Of a stretch of DNA of 64,000 nt, positions 1-9,381 are shown in pieces; position 1 is the first letter of the stretch; each line of letters opens with the position of its first letter. Source of the DNA: an uncultured Alphaproteobacteria bacterium (GTDB lineage Bacteria; Pseudomonadota; Alphaproteobacteria; RF32; CAG-239); the NCBI GenBank assembly GCA_934229625.1, contig CAKQDU010000005.1, positions 33,597 through 97,596 of the forward strand. Direction: 5' to 3'. The position numbers and the translations under genes are program-made. The notes below the pieces were generated by a model. The model was not told the DNA's origin. It did no database searches and was given only the letters and a program-made list of their open reading frames with translations.

Positions 1-77
1 AAAACCCGAAAGTAAAGATAATTTTAGGGTTAAGTCAGGTTTGAACGCGTATAAATGTTTATAATGCTGACGGCAGC

Positions 78-554
78 TTATTCTGTAAAGTTTTCAATAA
101 GCGGCTTAAACGATTGATACATTTTTTCGTATGCCGGTTTTTTGAAATCAACGGCCAAATCAACAGCGTTTTCAAGAGAAATCCATTTGAAACAGCTAAA
201 TTCTGGCGATTCTGTATTTAAGTTAATTTCAGAATCTGCGCCGGAAAAATAAAACAGAGACCAGTACATGTCTTGTCCGGAGTTTGTAAATCCGCGTTTT
301 TGCATAGAAGCGATGACTTCCGGCGGAAAGCGATAGCGAGCCGGTTTTTTTAGTGTGATAATCCGTTTTAGTCCGCTTAAAGATGTTTCTTCTTTTAATT
401 CTCTGACCGCAGCTTGTTCAGGCGCTTCGCCGTCTTCTATGCCTCCTTGCGGAAATTGCCAAGAATCAGGCATATCATTCCGCAGGCATACCAAAACTTT
501 TTTATCTGCACGAAACACTACAATTCCGGCGTTGCGCCTAAACCATTCTGCCAT
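78..554 (-). CDS. rppH: RNA pyrophosphohydrolase (Nudix hydrolase)
   Basis: RppH removes pyrophosphate from the 5-prime triphosphate end of mRNA, which opens transcripts to RNase E decay in the cytoplasm. The 158-residue length is normal for the family. The N-terminal stretch with R6-R7-N8-A9-G10 and the WQFPQGG motif (32-38) is typical of RppH rather than of a housekeeping MutT. The Nudix box spans G37 to L59, with the metal ligands in R51-E52 and E55-E56. One consensus Gly near its end is Ser (S58), a mild deviation. The gene starts within the stop codon of ctpA (TAATG, 1-nt overlap), so the two are probably translationally coupled. It is the last gene of the gpmI-envC-ctpA-rppH cluster. 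Bases 1-77 downstream show no feature I can name. Confidence 0.93.
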   Translation of the reverse strand: MAEWFRRNAGIVVFRADKKVLVCLRNDMPDSWQFPQGGIEDGEAPEQAAVRELKEETSLSGLKRIITLKKPARYRFPPEVIASMQKRGFTNSGQDMYWSLFYFSGADSEINLNTESPEFSCFKWISLENAVDLAVDFKKPAYEKMYQSFKPLIENFTE

Positions 555-1897
555 TATTTTTTGCCTTTGCTTGTTGTTTTTTTATCTTTTTCAGCCGATT
601 TGACTTTTGCGTTAAGATTGTCATTTTGTCCGTAAAGATACAAAGCTTTTACCAAATCCATAGCGCGGATTAGCTGATAATCTTTTGTATCGTTTTCAGA
701 AATTTTAGAGTGCTTGCTTGTATTGTTTTTATCGGCTTGCTCATTTTTAAGAGCGCCCTTCAGGTCGGCTTCGCTGATATTCCAGCTATTATCTTCAATT
801 GTTTCAATTTTAGATTGTTTTACCACAATGTCTGGTTCAATTCCTTTAGCCTGAATTGAGCGTCCGGACGGTGTATAATAACGGGCGGTTGTCAAACGCA
901 TTCCGGCGCCGTTAGGCAGTTGTACAACAGTCTGCACCGAACCTTTGCCGAATGATTTTTCGCCGATAACTACCGCGCGGTGATGGTCTTGAAGCGCTCC
1001 GGCTAAAATCTCAGAAGCGGAAGCCGAACCTTCATTGATAATTACGACAATAGGCAAACCTTTGGCAATATCACCGGCTGTTGCCGAAAATTTGACTGTA
1101 TCTTCTACATTGCGAGAGCGTGTAGAAACGATTTCTCCTTGTTCCAAGAATAAGTCAGAAACTCCAATGGCTTGGTCTAATAGTCCGCCAGGATTGTTGC
1201 GAACATCAATCACAATGCCGGCAAGTTTGTTTTTCAGCTTTTTCTGAGCATTTTTAACTGCTTTTTCAACAGATTTATCAAGTTCTTCATTGAAAGAAGA
1301 AATACGAATATATAAAATGTCTTCGTCTTTAATTTCACTCTTTACTGATTGAACCTTTATTTCTGCTCGTTTCAAGGTTACAGTGAAAGGTTTTTTGTTT
1401 ATGCGGCGGATAGTTACTTTTACTCGGCTGCCGACTTTTCCGCGCAGTTTATTAACAACATCGTTCAAGGTTTGCCCTATAACGGTTTCTCCGTTGATAT
1501 CCGTGATATAATCACCGGCTTTTAGTCCAGCTTTTGCTGCAGGAGTGTCGTCTATCGGCGAAACAATTTTAACAACTCCGTTATCCATGGTGATTTCAAT
1601 ACCCAAACCACCGAATTTTCCTTTAGTTTGTTCTGTCATATATTTATAATCGTCAACATTTAAATAACTTGAATGAGGGTCAAGAGAGGTCAGCATACCG
1701 TTAATCGCAGCTTCTATCAGCTGTTTATCGCTAACATCTTCGACATATGACATTTTTGTGCGTTCCATAACTTCGCCGAACAGGTTCAGCAGTTCATATG
1801 TACTTATTTCATCTTGTTTAGTTTTTTCTTTAGCTGTGGCGCAACCTGTCACCAGGCTCAAAATCAAGGTATAAATAATCAACGATTTTTTTAACAT
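554..1897 (-). CDS. ctpA: S41 C-terminal processing peptidase, lipoprotein
   Basis: Periplasmic tail-specific protease of the CtpA/Prc family, which trims or degrades envelope proteins and in several bacteria controls peptidoglycan hydrolases. The N-terminus is a lipoprotein signal ending in LVTGC (Cys19). A PDZ domain (about 95-165, GGLGIEI start) precedes the S41 core. The catalytic dyad is visible as Ser293 in the SASASE motif and Lys318 in FGKG, 25 residues apart as in E. coli Prc. The C-terminal tail (about 375-447) is Lys-rich and low in complexity. The gene lies 16 nt downstream of envC, and the neighbourhood of envC and gpmI is the usual alphaproteobacterial order. Its likely job here is turnover of cell-wall enzymes alongside the EnvC-type activator. 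Confidence 0.93.
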   Translation of the reverse strand: MLKKSLIIYTLILSLVTGCATAKEKTKQDEISTYELLNLFGEVMERTKMSYVEDVSDKQLIEAAINGMLTSLDPHSSYLNVDDYKYMTEQTKGKFGGLGIEITMDNGVVKIVSPIDDTPAAKAGLKAGDYITDINGETVIGQTLNDVVNKLRGKVGSRVKVTIRRINKKPFTVTLKRAEIKVQSVKSEIKDEDILYIRISSFNEELDKSVEKAVKNAQKKLKNKLAGIVIDVRNNPGGLLDQAIGVSDLFLEQGEIVSTRSRNVEDTVKFSATAGDIAKGLPIVVIINEGSASASEILAGALQDHHRAVVIGEKSFGKGSVQTVVQLPNGAGMRLTTARYYTPSGRSIQAKGIEPDIVVKQSKIETIEDNSWNISEADLKGALKNEQADKNNTSKHSKISENDTKDYQLIRAMDLVKALYLYGQNDNLNAKVKSAEKDKKTTSKGKK

Positions 1898-1913
1898 ATC
1901 ATAATCCTTTTAT

Positions 1914-3155
1914 TTATTTTTTTATCCATTCATTCGGGTCTACCGGATGATTGTTTTTGCGAATTTCCATGTGAAGTTTGCTGTTTGCATCTGTCGGCAT
2001 GGTTCCAACCGGTTCGCCGGCGAGCAGCATTTGACCAACTTCGGTATCTGTTTCGCCTAATCCGCTTAACAAAGATGTGTAGCCTTCACCGTGGTCAATA
2101 ATCACTAAGTTGGCAAAGTTTTTAAACGGTCCGGCGTAAATAACTGTTCCGTCAAACGGAGCAATAACCTGAGCTTTTGCCGCGGTTTTAATGTCTATGC
2201 CATTAGACACCACGCCTTTAGACAGCTCCGTATGAAAAGCTGTGACCAAAGGTCCGCGAGCCGGTCTTGATAGCCGTCCTTTGGCTTTGCTGAAACCGGT
2301 AACCGGAGTTTCTTGCACGGCGGTATTGTTTTCAGCCATATAGCTTGCTTCTAAACCATGATTTTCTTTACGAAGTTTATCGGCGGCTTGTTCACGAGCT
2401 AAGCGTTTTTTTTCAGCCATTTGCCGACGATTGATTTCTTTTTGTTTTTCCAATTTTTCCAACAAATCGCGCAAATTGTGAGCCTGACTTGCCAGCATAT
2501 CGGCTTTCTTTTTAGCTTCTTCGCTTTTGCTGGAAATTTGGCTGTACATAGTGCTTTTTTGCTGAGATAATTTTTTCATATCGTCTTGTTGCTGAGCCAA
2601 TTTTTTATTATCTTTTTCCAAATCTTGCAAACGTAGCGCAATTTGTTTTTTTTGGTTGCTGATATCTTCAATGCTTTTGCGGATGGAGCTTGCTCTGCTT
2701 TCCAAAGCATGTACACTTCCGCGCAGTAAAATGCTGCTGCGCATAACTTCAACCGGGGACAGCGGCTGTACTAAAACGGCTTCAGACGGACGTAAGGCCA
2801 AATTTTGCAAAGCGGCCAGAGTTTCCACCAACATATCATTTTCCGAATTAAATTTTTCTTCGGATTCGCTCAGATGTTTCTGTAAAATTGCCAATTCATC
2901 CTGTTTTTTACGTAGTTCGTCTTCGCCGTTTTGTATTTTTTTAGCGGCAGCAATCATTTTTTGATTTACGTTTTTAAGTTCTTCTTTAAGTTTATTTGCT
3001 TTTTGCTCCATAATTTTATGTTCTTTAGAAACGCGTTTAGCCTCAGCTTCTACTTTAGCCACTTCTGAAGCAGAAACATTTGTGGTCGGAGCAGCGTTAG
3101 CTTGCTGCCCGACACAAAATAAAATCATAAAAGTAAAAAATAAAAACTTAGTCAC
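1914..3155 (-). CDS. envC: EnvC-type murein hydrolase activator (degenerate M23 domain)
   Basis: Periplasmic coiled-coil protein that, in its family, switches on septal amidases during daughter-cell separation. A Sec signal peptide covers residues 1-21 (cleavage after QANA). Residues about 25-260 form a long charged coiled coil rich in Lys, Glu and Gln. The C-terminal 120 residues are a LytM/M23 fold. The zinc site is incomplete: the usual HxxxD start reads NGIDI, and the HxH motif reads KLHMEI with only the second His kept. This fits a non-catalytic EnvC-like activator rather than an active endopeptidase. It sits 18 nt after gpmI and 16 nt before ctpA, so co-transcription is likely. Confidence 0.9.
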   Translation of the reverse strand: MTKFLFFTFMILFCVGQQANAAPTTNVSASEVAKVEAEAKRVSKEHKIMEQKANKLKEELKNVNQKMIAAAKKIQNGEDELRKKQDELAILQKHLSESEEKFNSENDMLVETLAALQNLALRPSEAVLVQPLSPVEVMRSSILLRGSVHALESRASSIRKSIEDISNQKKQIALRLQDLEKDNKKLAQQQDDMKKLSQQKSTMYSQISSKSEEAKKKADMLASQAHNLRDLLEKLEKQKEINRRQMAEKKRLAREQAADKLRKENHGLEASYMAENNTAVQETPVTGFSKAKGRLSRPARGPLVTAFHTELSKGVVSNGIDIKTAAKAQVIAPFDGTVIYAGPFKNFANLVIIDHGEGYTSLLSGLGETDTEVGQMLLAGEPVGTMPTDANSKLHMEIRKNNHPVDPNEWIKK

Positions 3156-3173
3156 AGCAATAGGTCCGTTCTT

Positions 3174-4703
3174 TTATTTTTTCAGCAAAGAATGGCCTGT
3201 CATATCTGCCGGTTTGTCCAAACCCAGCAAATCGAGCAAAGTAGGGGAAACATCGGCCAAACGTCCGTCTTCCATACCAGTTACATTTGCTGGAGCGTTA
3301 TACAGAACAGCCTGTACTTTGCCTACGGTATGAGCGGTGTAAGGCTGACCTGTTTTTTCATCAACCATTTTTTCGACATTGCCGTGGTCGGCAGTCACAA
3401 ACAGCACGCCGTCAACATCTTTAATGGCTTTCATCACGCGGCCCAAAGACTTGTCGACAGCGGCCACGGCTTGCAGAGCAGCAGACATAATTCCCGTATG
3501 TCCAACCATATCTCCGTTGGCAAAATTGCAGATAATGGTGTCAAATTTTTTACTTTCAATAGCGTTAACCAAAGCGTCTGTCACTTCATAAACGCTCATT
3601 TCAGGTTTTAAGTCGTATGTCGCAACTTTAGGACTGTTAATCAAAATGCGTTCTTCGCCTTTGAACATACGTTCTTCTCCGCCGTTAAAGAAAAATGTTA
3701 CATGAGCATATTTTTCTGTTTCGGCAATGCGCAGCTGAGTCATTCCGTGTTCGGAAACTACTTCGCCGTAAATATTTTTGAGCTGTTCCGGTGCAAAAAT
3801 TGTTTTCATAAAGCGGTTATGGTCAACAGAGTATTCTGCCATGCCTACGCAATCTGAAAATTTTACAATTTTGTTGCGGACGAAGCCGTCAAACTTATTG
3901 TCGCCTAAGGCATAAGTGATTTCACGGGCGCGGTCGGCGCGGAAATTTGCCATTAAGAAAGCATCGCCGTCATCAGCGCCTTTATAATCGCCGATAACAC
4001 ATGGAACCACAAACTCATCATTAACGCCGGCAGCGTAAGATGTTTTAATTGCTTCGTCAGCTGTGGCATAATGTTTGCCATTGGCAGAAACAATGTTGTT
4101 ATATGCCAGCTCAACTCTATCCCAGCGTTTATCTCTGTCCATGGCATAAAAACGTCCGGATAATGTTGCCAATTTAACTAAAGGCATATCTTTTATAGAA
4201 TTGTTGAAATCGGCTAAAAATCCTTCTGCCGAGGTTGGAGGAGTATCGCGTCCGTCTAAGAAAGCATGCACGTCAACTTTAATGCCGTTGCGGTTCAGAA
4301 TTTCGCACAAAGCGACAATATGCTCTTGATGAGAATGGACTCCGCCTGGAGACATCAATCCCATAACATGACATGTTTTTCCGTTGTTTTTTAAGGTGTT
4401 AATCAGTTCAATAACCACCGGATTCTTTTCCAGAGTGTGTTCTTTAACCGCTTGGTCAATTTTCGGCAAATCTTGCATAACCACGCGTCCGGCGCCCAAA
4501 TTCATGTGGCCAACTTCTGAGTTTCCCATTTGACCTTCAGGCAATCCGACATCTAATCCGGAAGTTTCAACAAAACAATGAGGACATGTTTTCAAAAGAG
4601 TGTGCCAGTTGGGAGTTTCTCCCATTTCAATAGCGTTGTCTTTTGTTGTTGTGCTTCTATATCCCCATCCGTCCAAAATAAGCAACATAACCGGTCTTTG
4701 CAT
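3174..4703 (-). CDS. gpmI: 2,3-bisphosphoglycerate-independent phosphoglycerate mutase
   Basis: Interconverts 3- and 2-phosphoglycerate in glycolysis with a phosphoserine intermediate and two Mn ions. The 509-residue length is standard. The N-terminus carries the metal-binding LILDGWG motif (Asp11). The catalytic Ser62 lies in QMGNSEVGH, and the C-terminal metal ligands are visible in TADHGNVE and HTVGKV. It is the first gene of the minus-strand cluster. The upstream side has a TATAAT-like -10 (complement of 4748-4753), back to back with the porin promoter. The second lower-glycolysis gene in this window, eno, is far away at the right end, so there is no glycolytic operon. Confidence 0.96.
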   Translation of the reverse strand: MQRPVMLLILDGWGYRSTTTKDNAIEMGETPNWHTLLKTCPHCFVETSGLDVGLPEGQMGNSEVGHMNLGAGRVVMQDLPKIDQAVKEHTLEKNPVVIELINTLKNNGKTCHVMGLMSPGGVHSHQEHIVALCEILNRNGIKVDVHAFLDGRDTPPTSAEGFLADFNNSIKDMPLVKLATLSGRFYAMDRDKRWDRVELAYNNIVSANGKHYATADEAIKTSYAAGVNDEFVVPCVIGDYKGADDGDAFLMANFRADRAREITYALGDNKFDGFVRNKIVKFSDCVGMAEYSVDHNRFMKTIFAPEQLKNIYGEVVSEHGMTQLRIAETEKYAHVTFFFNGGEERMFKGEERILINSPKVATYDLKPEMSVYEVTDALVNAIESKKFDTIICNFANGDMVGHTGIMSAALQAVAAVDKSLGRVMKAIKDVDGVLFVTADHGNVEKMVDEKTGQPYTAHTVGKVQAVLYNAPANVTGMEDGRLADVSPTLLDLLGLDKPADMTGHSLLKK

Positions 4704-4837
4704 AAATTTTTCCTTTCGTAAAATTCAAAACTTTTAAACTGTTCAGTATTATATATAAGAAAACAAAATTTAAAAGCACTATTTTTTTATTTATAAACAG
4801 GCTTATTTTTAAAAAAGTATAAAAATATGATTTTTTA

Positions 4838-4866
4838 TTGACATAAAGTGTGAGTATTCATAAATT
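4838..4866 (+). promoter_or_regulatory. sigma70-type promoter of the porin gene
   Basis: TTGACA at 4838-4843, a 17-bp spacer, then TAAATT at 4861-4866, 25 bp before the porin start. This is the best -35/-10 pair in the divergent 187-bp gap between gpmI and the porin. An AAGGAT ribosome site precedes the ATG. The match is by eye. Confidence 0.6.
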
Positions 4867-4890
4867 AAACATAAGTATTAAGGATAAAAA

Positions 4891-6000
4891 ATGAAAAAAA
4901 ATCTGATAATTGCCGCGTTGAGCCTTGTTTCTTTGCCTGTTTATGCCGAAGAATTTTTTTATGATGTCTCCGGTGTGGGCAATGTATTTTACGGTTATAG
5001 CGATTATGCCGAAAAATTCCGTCCGCAACATAGGCATATTCATACTCCTGCAGCGTTTGAGCTTTATTCGGCGGCAGGTTATCGTTTCAGTAATGAAACT
5101 TTATTTAAACTAGGCTTGGATTTGCAGGCGGCCGACGGCAAAGAGGTTGAAGATTATAATCAGGGGAAATGGGGCGAAAATCTTTATGGAACTTTTGAAA
5201 CTCCTTATGGTGAATTTAGTGCCGGACAAGTTTATAACGCGGCATATCAGCTGGCTGTCGGAGCGCCTAAAGTCGGCAGTCTGAGGGTTAATAATTCTCC
5301 GATAACTGATTTTATTTCTAATCCGGATTGGCAGCGCCATAGCCGAGCGGCTTCTTACCGCACGCTTAATTCAACATATCTGAATACCGATGCCGACGCT
5401 TTGAAAATCAGCTATACTACGCCGGAATTTTATCGCACAAAGCTGGCTGTTTCCTATACTCCTGACAGCTATTCTCAAGCCGGTCTGATTAACAAGCACA
5501 GCCGTTATGATAATCGTTCTTCCTATGCGGCAGGGTTGTATAATCATCAGGAATTAGACAGTTTTGAAATTGAAAGCTCTATAGGTTATGCGTATAATCA
5601 TAAAAATAATCAGGAGGTTTCAGCTGGATTAAGTGTATATCGTAAAGGTTGGACACTTGGCGGCTCATATCGCAAATCGTTTACGTCTTCCGGAGACTAT
5701 GCGCTGAACGATGTAGAAAATTTGCCGTATTATTTTGATGGATATCGCAAAGGGCAAGCGTATAACATTGGTTTGAGTTATGAGTTTGGACCGTTGACAA
5801 CAGGTGTTTCTTATTTTTATTCTGCGGCAGATAAAACCTCGGATAAAGACAAAATTGTAACTTGGGCAAACAAAATTGCTGTGCATAAATATGTTTCGCT
5901 GTATTTGGCGGCCGCCTATGCCGAATATTCAGGCGGACGCGATATTAGTGAAAATAACCGCGGCTACGCTTTTATCAGCGGTTTGGAATTGGAGTTTTAA
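4891..6000 (+). CDS. porin-like outer-membrane beta-barrel protein
   Basis: Predicted outer-membrane channel of 369 residues. A signal peptide (1-19, ending VYA) is followed by EEFFYDVSG and alternating hydrophobic/aromatic strands throughout, and the protein ends in a strand with terminal Phe (LELEF), the usual barrel-assembly signal. The opening segment with FYGYSDY and the later GENLYGTFETPYGEFSAGQ-type strand-loop pattern resemble Gram-negative porins. It has a strong promoter (4838-4866) and is followed after 3 nt by an OmpR-type regulator, so the two may be co-transcribed. Substrate unknown. The family assignment is firm at the level of porin fold, weaker at subfamily level. Confidence 0.8.
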   Translation: MKKNLIIAALSLVSLPVYAEEFFYDVSGVGNVFYGYSDYAEKFRPQHRHIHTPAAFELYSAAGYRFSNETLFKLGLDLQAADGKEVEDYNQGKWGENLYGTFETPYGEFSAGQVYNAAYQLAVGAPKVGSLRVNNSPITDFISNPDWQRHSRAASYRTLNSTYLNTDADALKISYTTPEFYRTKLAVSYTPDSYSQAGLINKHSRYDNRSSYAAGLYNHQELDSFEIESSIGYAYNHKNNQEVSAGLSVYRKGWTLGGSYRKSFTSSGDYALNDVENLPYYFDGYRKGQAYNIGLSYEFGPLTTGVSYFYSAADKTSDKDKIVTWANKIAVHKYVSLYLAAAYAEYSGGRDISENNRGYAFISGLELEF

Positions 6001-6003
6001 ATA

Positions 6004-6609
6004 ATGCTGCATATTTTGTTTGTTTCGGAAAATGAAGATTTTGCTGAAGATTTAAAAACGCAGGTTTTGCGTTTTGCTCCGGATTTTTCTTTTGTTGAAA
6101 ATGCGCCTGATTTATTGCTGATTGATGAAAACTCAGAGCGTTGCGGCGAATTGCGTCAAAAATATCCGACAATTCCTTTGATTTTTTTATCGGCGGAAAA
6201 TAAAGAAAATGATATGCTCAATATTTATGTGAAAAAGCCGTTTTCTTTAATGGCATTTCTTGATGTTTTACGGGCGGCAAATAATAATTTGGACAATTCT
6301 GTGGACGGATATTTGTGCTTTAACGGCTATGAACTTCGTCCTAATTTGCGCGAAATAGAGGATGTAAAAAGCGGAACAATTGTCAAACTTACAGAAAAAG
6401 AAGTAAGTATATTAAAATATCTTTATAAAATAAAAAATAACTATGTTTCTAAAAATGATTTACAGCGCAATGTGTGGAAGTATAGCGAAGATGTAACCAC
6501 CCACACCATAGAAACTCATATTTATCGTCTGCGTCAAAAGGTTGAGCAGGCAGATGGACGGCGTTTGATTGTAACCGATAACGGCGGTTATATGTTGCAG
6601 CGGGACTAA
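6004..6609 (+). CDS. OmpR-family response regulator (divergent receiver)
   Basis: DNA-binding two-component regulator of 201 residues. The receiver domain (about 1-95) is short. The phosphoacceptor is probably Asp41 in LLLIDEN and the conserved Lys is at 77 or 78 in VKKPF, but the acidic pocket is loose (SENED). The effector domain (about 105-200) is a clear winged helix: KLTEKEVSILKYL, the recognition region THTIETHIYRLRQK and the wing NGGYML. No sensor kinase lies beside it. The gene sits between a porin and a six-TM protein, with gaps of only 3 and 5 nt, suggesting envelope-related control. The orphan histidine kinase at 26865 is a conceivable partner, but nothing in the sequence links them. 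Confidence 0.85.
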   Translation: MLHILFVSENEDFAEDLKTQVLRFAPDFSFVENAPDLLLIDENSERCGELRQKYPTIPLIFLSAENKENDMLNIYVKKPFSLMAFLDVLRAANNNLDNSVDGYLCFNGYELRPNLREIEDVKSGTIVKLTEKEVSILKYLYKIKNNYVSKNDLQRNVWKYSEDVTTHTIETHIYRLRQKVEQADGRRLIVTDNGGYMLQRD

Positions 6610-6614
6610 AAAAT

Positions 6615-7382
6615 ATGCCGAAATTAACACCAAAAGAAAATCCTAAAATTATAATGTCAGTCAGCTCGTTGATGCATGGGGTAAATCACTATATCGTTGA
6701 GAATAAATTGTTTACTCTTTGTATTTTTGTGGTGAATATGGCTTATATGCTGGTGTTTAAGTCTTTAGAAGGCGGACTGTCTAATCCGCTGAGTATTTTG
6801 TGGGCAATAACATATTATATTTTCTGGTGCGCATTTTATCGCTATTATTATCATCTAAAGCCATATATTTTTAGCAAAACGCTTTTGGGGAGCATGGCTC
6901 CGTCTTCCAAAGCGTTGGTGTTGATGTTTGTTGTTTTGATGTCATTGGCAATGTTGCCCATGCTGCCGCTGTTTTTGGGCGTTGATGACGCGTATATGGA
7001 ACATTATGAACGCTATATGAGCGCAATTGAAAATCTTTCTGATGGCGTGGATATAGGGGTGTCGTTTGTTGATATTTTTATTATTTATGGTATTATGTCG
7101 CTGCTGTCTCCTGCTTTGATTTGCAAACCGTATTTAGCTTGGATTTCTTCTCTGCGCGGACATAACGCGTCTTTTCGCAAAGCCGGAAACAAAACGCGCG
7201 GCAATTATACGGCGTTTGTTATTGTGTCAGCAATGTTGCTGTATCCAGAGGCTTTGAGTTTGGAACTTGACAGGGTGCTGGGTTTGCAAAATTGGCTGCA
7301 CTATACGATAAGCACAATAATATTTGTATATACAAATATTATTTTTGCCAAGATGTATGATTTATTTTATCTGAAACATTAA
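6615..7382 (+). CDS. six-TM membrane protein of unknown function
   Basis: A 255-residue integral inner-membrane protein I do not recognise. Hydrophobic segments lie at about residues 33-53, 58-80, 95-120, 148-175, 195-212 and 225-250, with charged loops between them. One hydrophilic stretch (about 120-145, Asp/Glu-rich) separates segments 3 and 4. There is no signal peptide, ATPase motif or recognisable transport signature. It follows the response-regulator gene by 5 nt, so it is probably the last gene of the porin-regulator transcript. It ends 4 nt from the convergent glycosyltransferase. Confidence 0.7.
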   Translation: MPKLTPKENPKIIMSVSSLMHGVNHYIVENKLFTLCIFVVNMAYMLVFKSLEGGLSNPLSILWAITYYIFWCAFYRYYYHLKPYIFSKTLLGSMAPSSKALVLMFVVLMSLAMLPMLPLFLGVDDAYMEHYERYMSAIENLSDGVDIGVSFVDIFIIYGIMSLLSPALICKPYLAWISSLRGHNASFRKAGNKTRGNYTAFVIVSAMLLYPEALSLELDRVLGLQNWLHYTISTIIFVYTNIIFAKMYDLFYLKH

Positions 7383-7386
7383 AATG

Positions 7387-8352
7387 TTATTTATGCCGCA
7401 AATGCCACTTTAAGCGCAATAATCTGATTTTGCTCTTGAATGTCAAATCATTAAAAGAAACAATTCCATCGTTTACCAGTTTTTGATATTCTTGCGCAAA
7501 ATATTCTTCCAGTTCTCTTTTGTTTGAGGTGCTTTTAAATATTTTAGACAAAGTCATTTTTAATGACAGGCTTATTCGTTTTTTACGAATTGTCTGCCAT
7601 TGCTTTTGTTTTTTTTGCGTCATAAAATAGTTATAAACATAACGTATGCCGCAAATATAGTCATGAATTTTTTTTATGGAAAAAGAACTGCGGATAATTG
7701 ACGGCGAACTGGTATTATAGATGTAAAGTTTTTCATTGATTGTGGCAAATCGGTTGATTTCTGAAAAAATGCACGCTGTAAACGGCCAGTCTTCATAATA
7801 GATACCCTCAATAAACCGATTCCGGCGGATTGCGCTTTTGCGAAACAGTTTGTTCCATACGACGGCAGAAACCAAACGATGTTTATACAAATCATCCAGC
7901 GGATTATCACATATTTTAAATGGTAAATTTTCAATATTATATTGTTTTGTGTTGATATTATCTTTACCCGGTCGGCAAAAAGCTGTAGATATAACAATAG
8001 GACATTCAGACTTTTGAGCCGTTTTATAAAAAATTTCCAGAGTTTGCGGATGCAGGTAGTCATCGGCGTCCAAAAAAAACACATAATTGCCGCTTGCTGT
8101 TTCCAAACCATTGTTGCGAGAAACCGACAATCCTTTATTTTCTTGGGTGATAACCAAAAATCTGGGGTCGTTAGCGGCATATTTTGCCAATATTTTTCCG
8201 CTTTTATCGGTTGAACCGTCGTTTATACAGATGATTTCAATATTTGAAAATGTTTGATTTATGACACTATCCAAACAACGCGGTAAAAATTTTTCCACGT
8301 TATAAATCGGAATAATTACAGAAATAGCCACAGCGGCGGTATCGGTCATCAA
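7387..8352 (-). CDS. family 2 glycosyltransferase
   Basis: Transfers a sugar from a nucleotide-sugar donor, most likely to a surface polysaccharide or lipid carrier at the cytoplasmic face of the inner membrane. The GT-A fold signature is clear: SVIIPIYNVEKFL (11-23), NDGSTD (44-49) and the metal-binding DADD (95-98). The region around residues 200-215 (EGIYYEDWPF) carries the ED pair common in GT2 enzymes of capsule and LPS loci. The C-terminus is basic. It stands alone: the porin cluster converges on its 3-prime end, and dsbA-like lies upstream behind a terminator. Donor and acceptor cannot be read from the sequence. Confidence 0.88.
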   Translation of the reverse strand: MMTDTAAVAISVIIPIYNVEKFLPRCLDSVINQTFSNIEIICINDGSTDKSGKILAKYAANDPRFLVITQENKGLSVSRNNGLETASGNYVFFLDADDYLHPQTLEIFYKTAQKSECPIVISTAFCRPGKDNINTKQYNIENLPFKICDNPLDDLYKHRLVSAVVWNKLFRKSAIRRNRFIEGIYYEDWPFTACIFSEINRFATINEKLYIYNTSSPSIIRSSFSIKKIHDYICGIRYVYNYFMTQKKQKQWQTIRKKRISLSLKMTLSKIFKSTSNKRELEEYFAQEYQKLVNDGIVSFNDLTFKSKIRLLRLKWHLRHK

Positions 8353-8444
8353 TCATAATCCATAAATTTAAATACTGACATATATTTAAGCTATTTGTTG
8401 CAGTAAGTCAAATACTAAAGCGAAATTTATGTGCATATAAAATA

Positions 8445-8475
8445 AAGAACAGTCGGGAAAGACTGTTCTTTTTTT
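8445..8475 (-). terminator. terminator of the DsbA-like gene
   Basis: A perfect 10-bp stem (8445-8454 with 8461-8470) and 6-nt loop, followed on the minus strand by a T-rich run and on the plus strand by T7. It lies 16 bp beyond the stop of the DsbA-like gene. Confidence 0.75.
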
Positions 8476-8490
8476 AGCGTAATGCGAAAA

Positions 8491-9225
8491 TTATTTAGCG
8501 GCATCAATTGCGGCTTGTAAATCAGCGGCATCCATAGTTTGAACGTGTTTTCCGTTGATAATAACAGTCGGAACACCATTAACCTGAATTTTTTGAGCCA
8601 AGTTTCCGATTTCATTAAGGTCGCTGTTGATGTCATCGGATTCTACGTCAGCTTTATATTTGTCAAAGTCAATATTCAAACCTCTGGCAATACCATCAAT
8701 TGCATCTTTGTTTATTCTGCCTTCAGCGGACATAACTGCTTTATAAAATTCAGCAAATTTACCTTGTTTATAAGCAGCTAAACCGGCCTGAGCTTGGTAA
8801 TGAGAATTTTCAGGGTCAACGAATGACAATGGTTTGAAAATAAATTTAACATCAGCGTTTTTAGCCATAACTTCTTCCATAGCCGGAGCTAATCTCTTGC
8901 AGTAATGGCAGGAGAAGTCAAAAAATTCAACAACGGTAACTTTTGCGTTTTCAGGGCCGATAAATGGAGCATTTGCAGAAGAATTGATTTCTGAAACATA
9001 TTTAGTCAAAGCTTCTTCAGCAGCTTTTCTTTGTTCTTCGCGTTGTTGTTCCTGATAAGCCTGTAAAGCATCGACAACGATTTTAGGGTTGTTCTTTAAG
9101 GTCTCTTCAACGCTAACATTGGCAGAGCCAGCCGTGTTAGCTGTTTTGCATTTAAAAGTACAAACTAAAGATGCAGTAGCCAAGATTACGGCTATTGTCG
9201 AAAGAATTATTGAAAAATTTTTCAT
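8491..9225 (-). CDS. DsbA/Com1-like thiol oxidoreductase
   Basis: Periplasmic thioredoxin-fold protein that forms or isomerises disulfides in exported proteins. An N-terminal signal anchor (about 4-24) precedes a Gln/Glu-rich helix (45-80) typical of the BdbD/Com1 subgroup. The active site is C106-H-Y-C109 in the FDFSCHYCK context, and the cis-proline loop reads GVPTVI near residue 220. The length (244) fits the family. The pilins in this window carry multiple conserved Cys residues, which makes an active disulfide system relevant. Ribosome site AAAGGA precedes the start; a terminator follows at 8445-8475. Confidence 0.9.
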   Translation of the reverse strand: MKNFSIILSTIAVILATASLVCTFKCKTANTAGSANVSVEETLKNNPKIVVDALQAYQEQQREEQRKAAEEALTKYVSEINSSANAPFIGPENAKVTVVEFFDFSCHYCKRLAPAMEEVMAKNADVKFIFKPLSFVDPENSHYQAQAGLAAYKQGKFAEFYKAVMSAEGRINKDAIDGIARGLNIDFDKYKADVESDDINSDLNEIGNLAQKIQVNGVPTVIINGKHVQTMDAADLQAAIDAAK

Positions 9226-9248
9226 ATTTTATATGTCCTTTAAAATAA

Positions 9249-9277
9249 TTGACGTTCAATCACAGACAAAATTATCT
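9249..9277 (+). promoter_or_regulatory. candidate promoter of the DUF47-Pit operon
   Basis: TTGACG at 9249-9254, a 17-bp spacer, TTATCT at 9272-9277, about 105 bp before the DUF47 start at 9382. The -10 is imperfect; assigned by eye only. Confidence 0.4.
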
Positions 9278-9381
9278 GAATTTTTGTAATTTTGCAAGAG
9301 AAAATTTAATTTTGCAAAATAAATATGGACATCGGCGTTTTTTATGTTAAAAAGAAAAAATTACATGCAAGGGAGATAAAA

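Noticed and set aside
3192..3611. Long plus-strand frames opposite gpmI, envC, accC and others
   Set aside because: They are mirror frames of well-supported genes on the other strand with no ribosome sites or domains.
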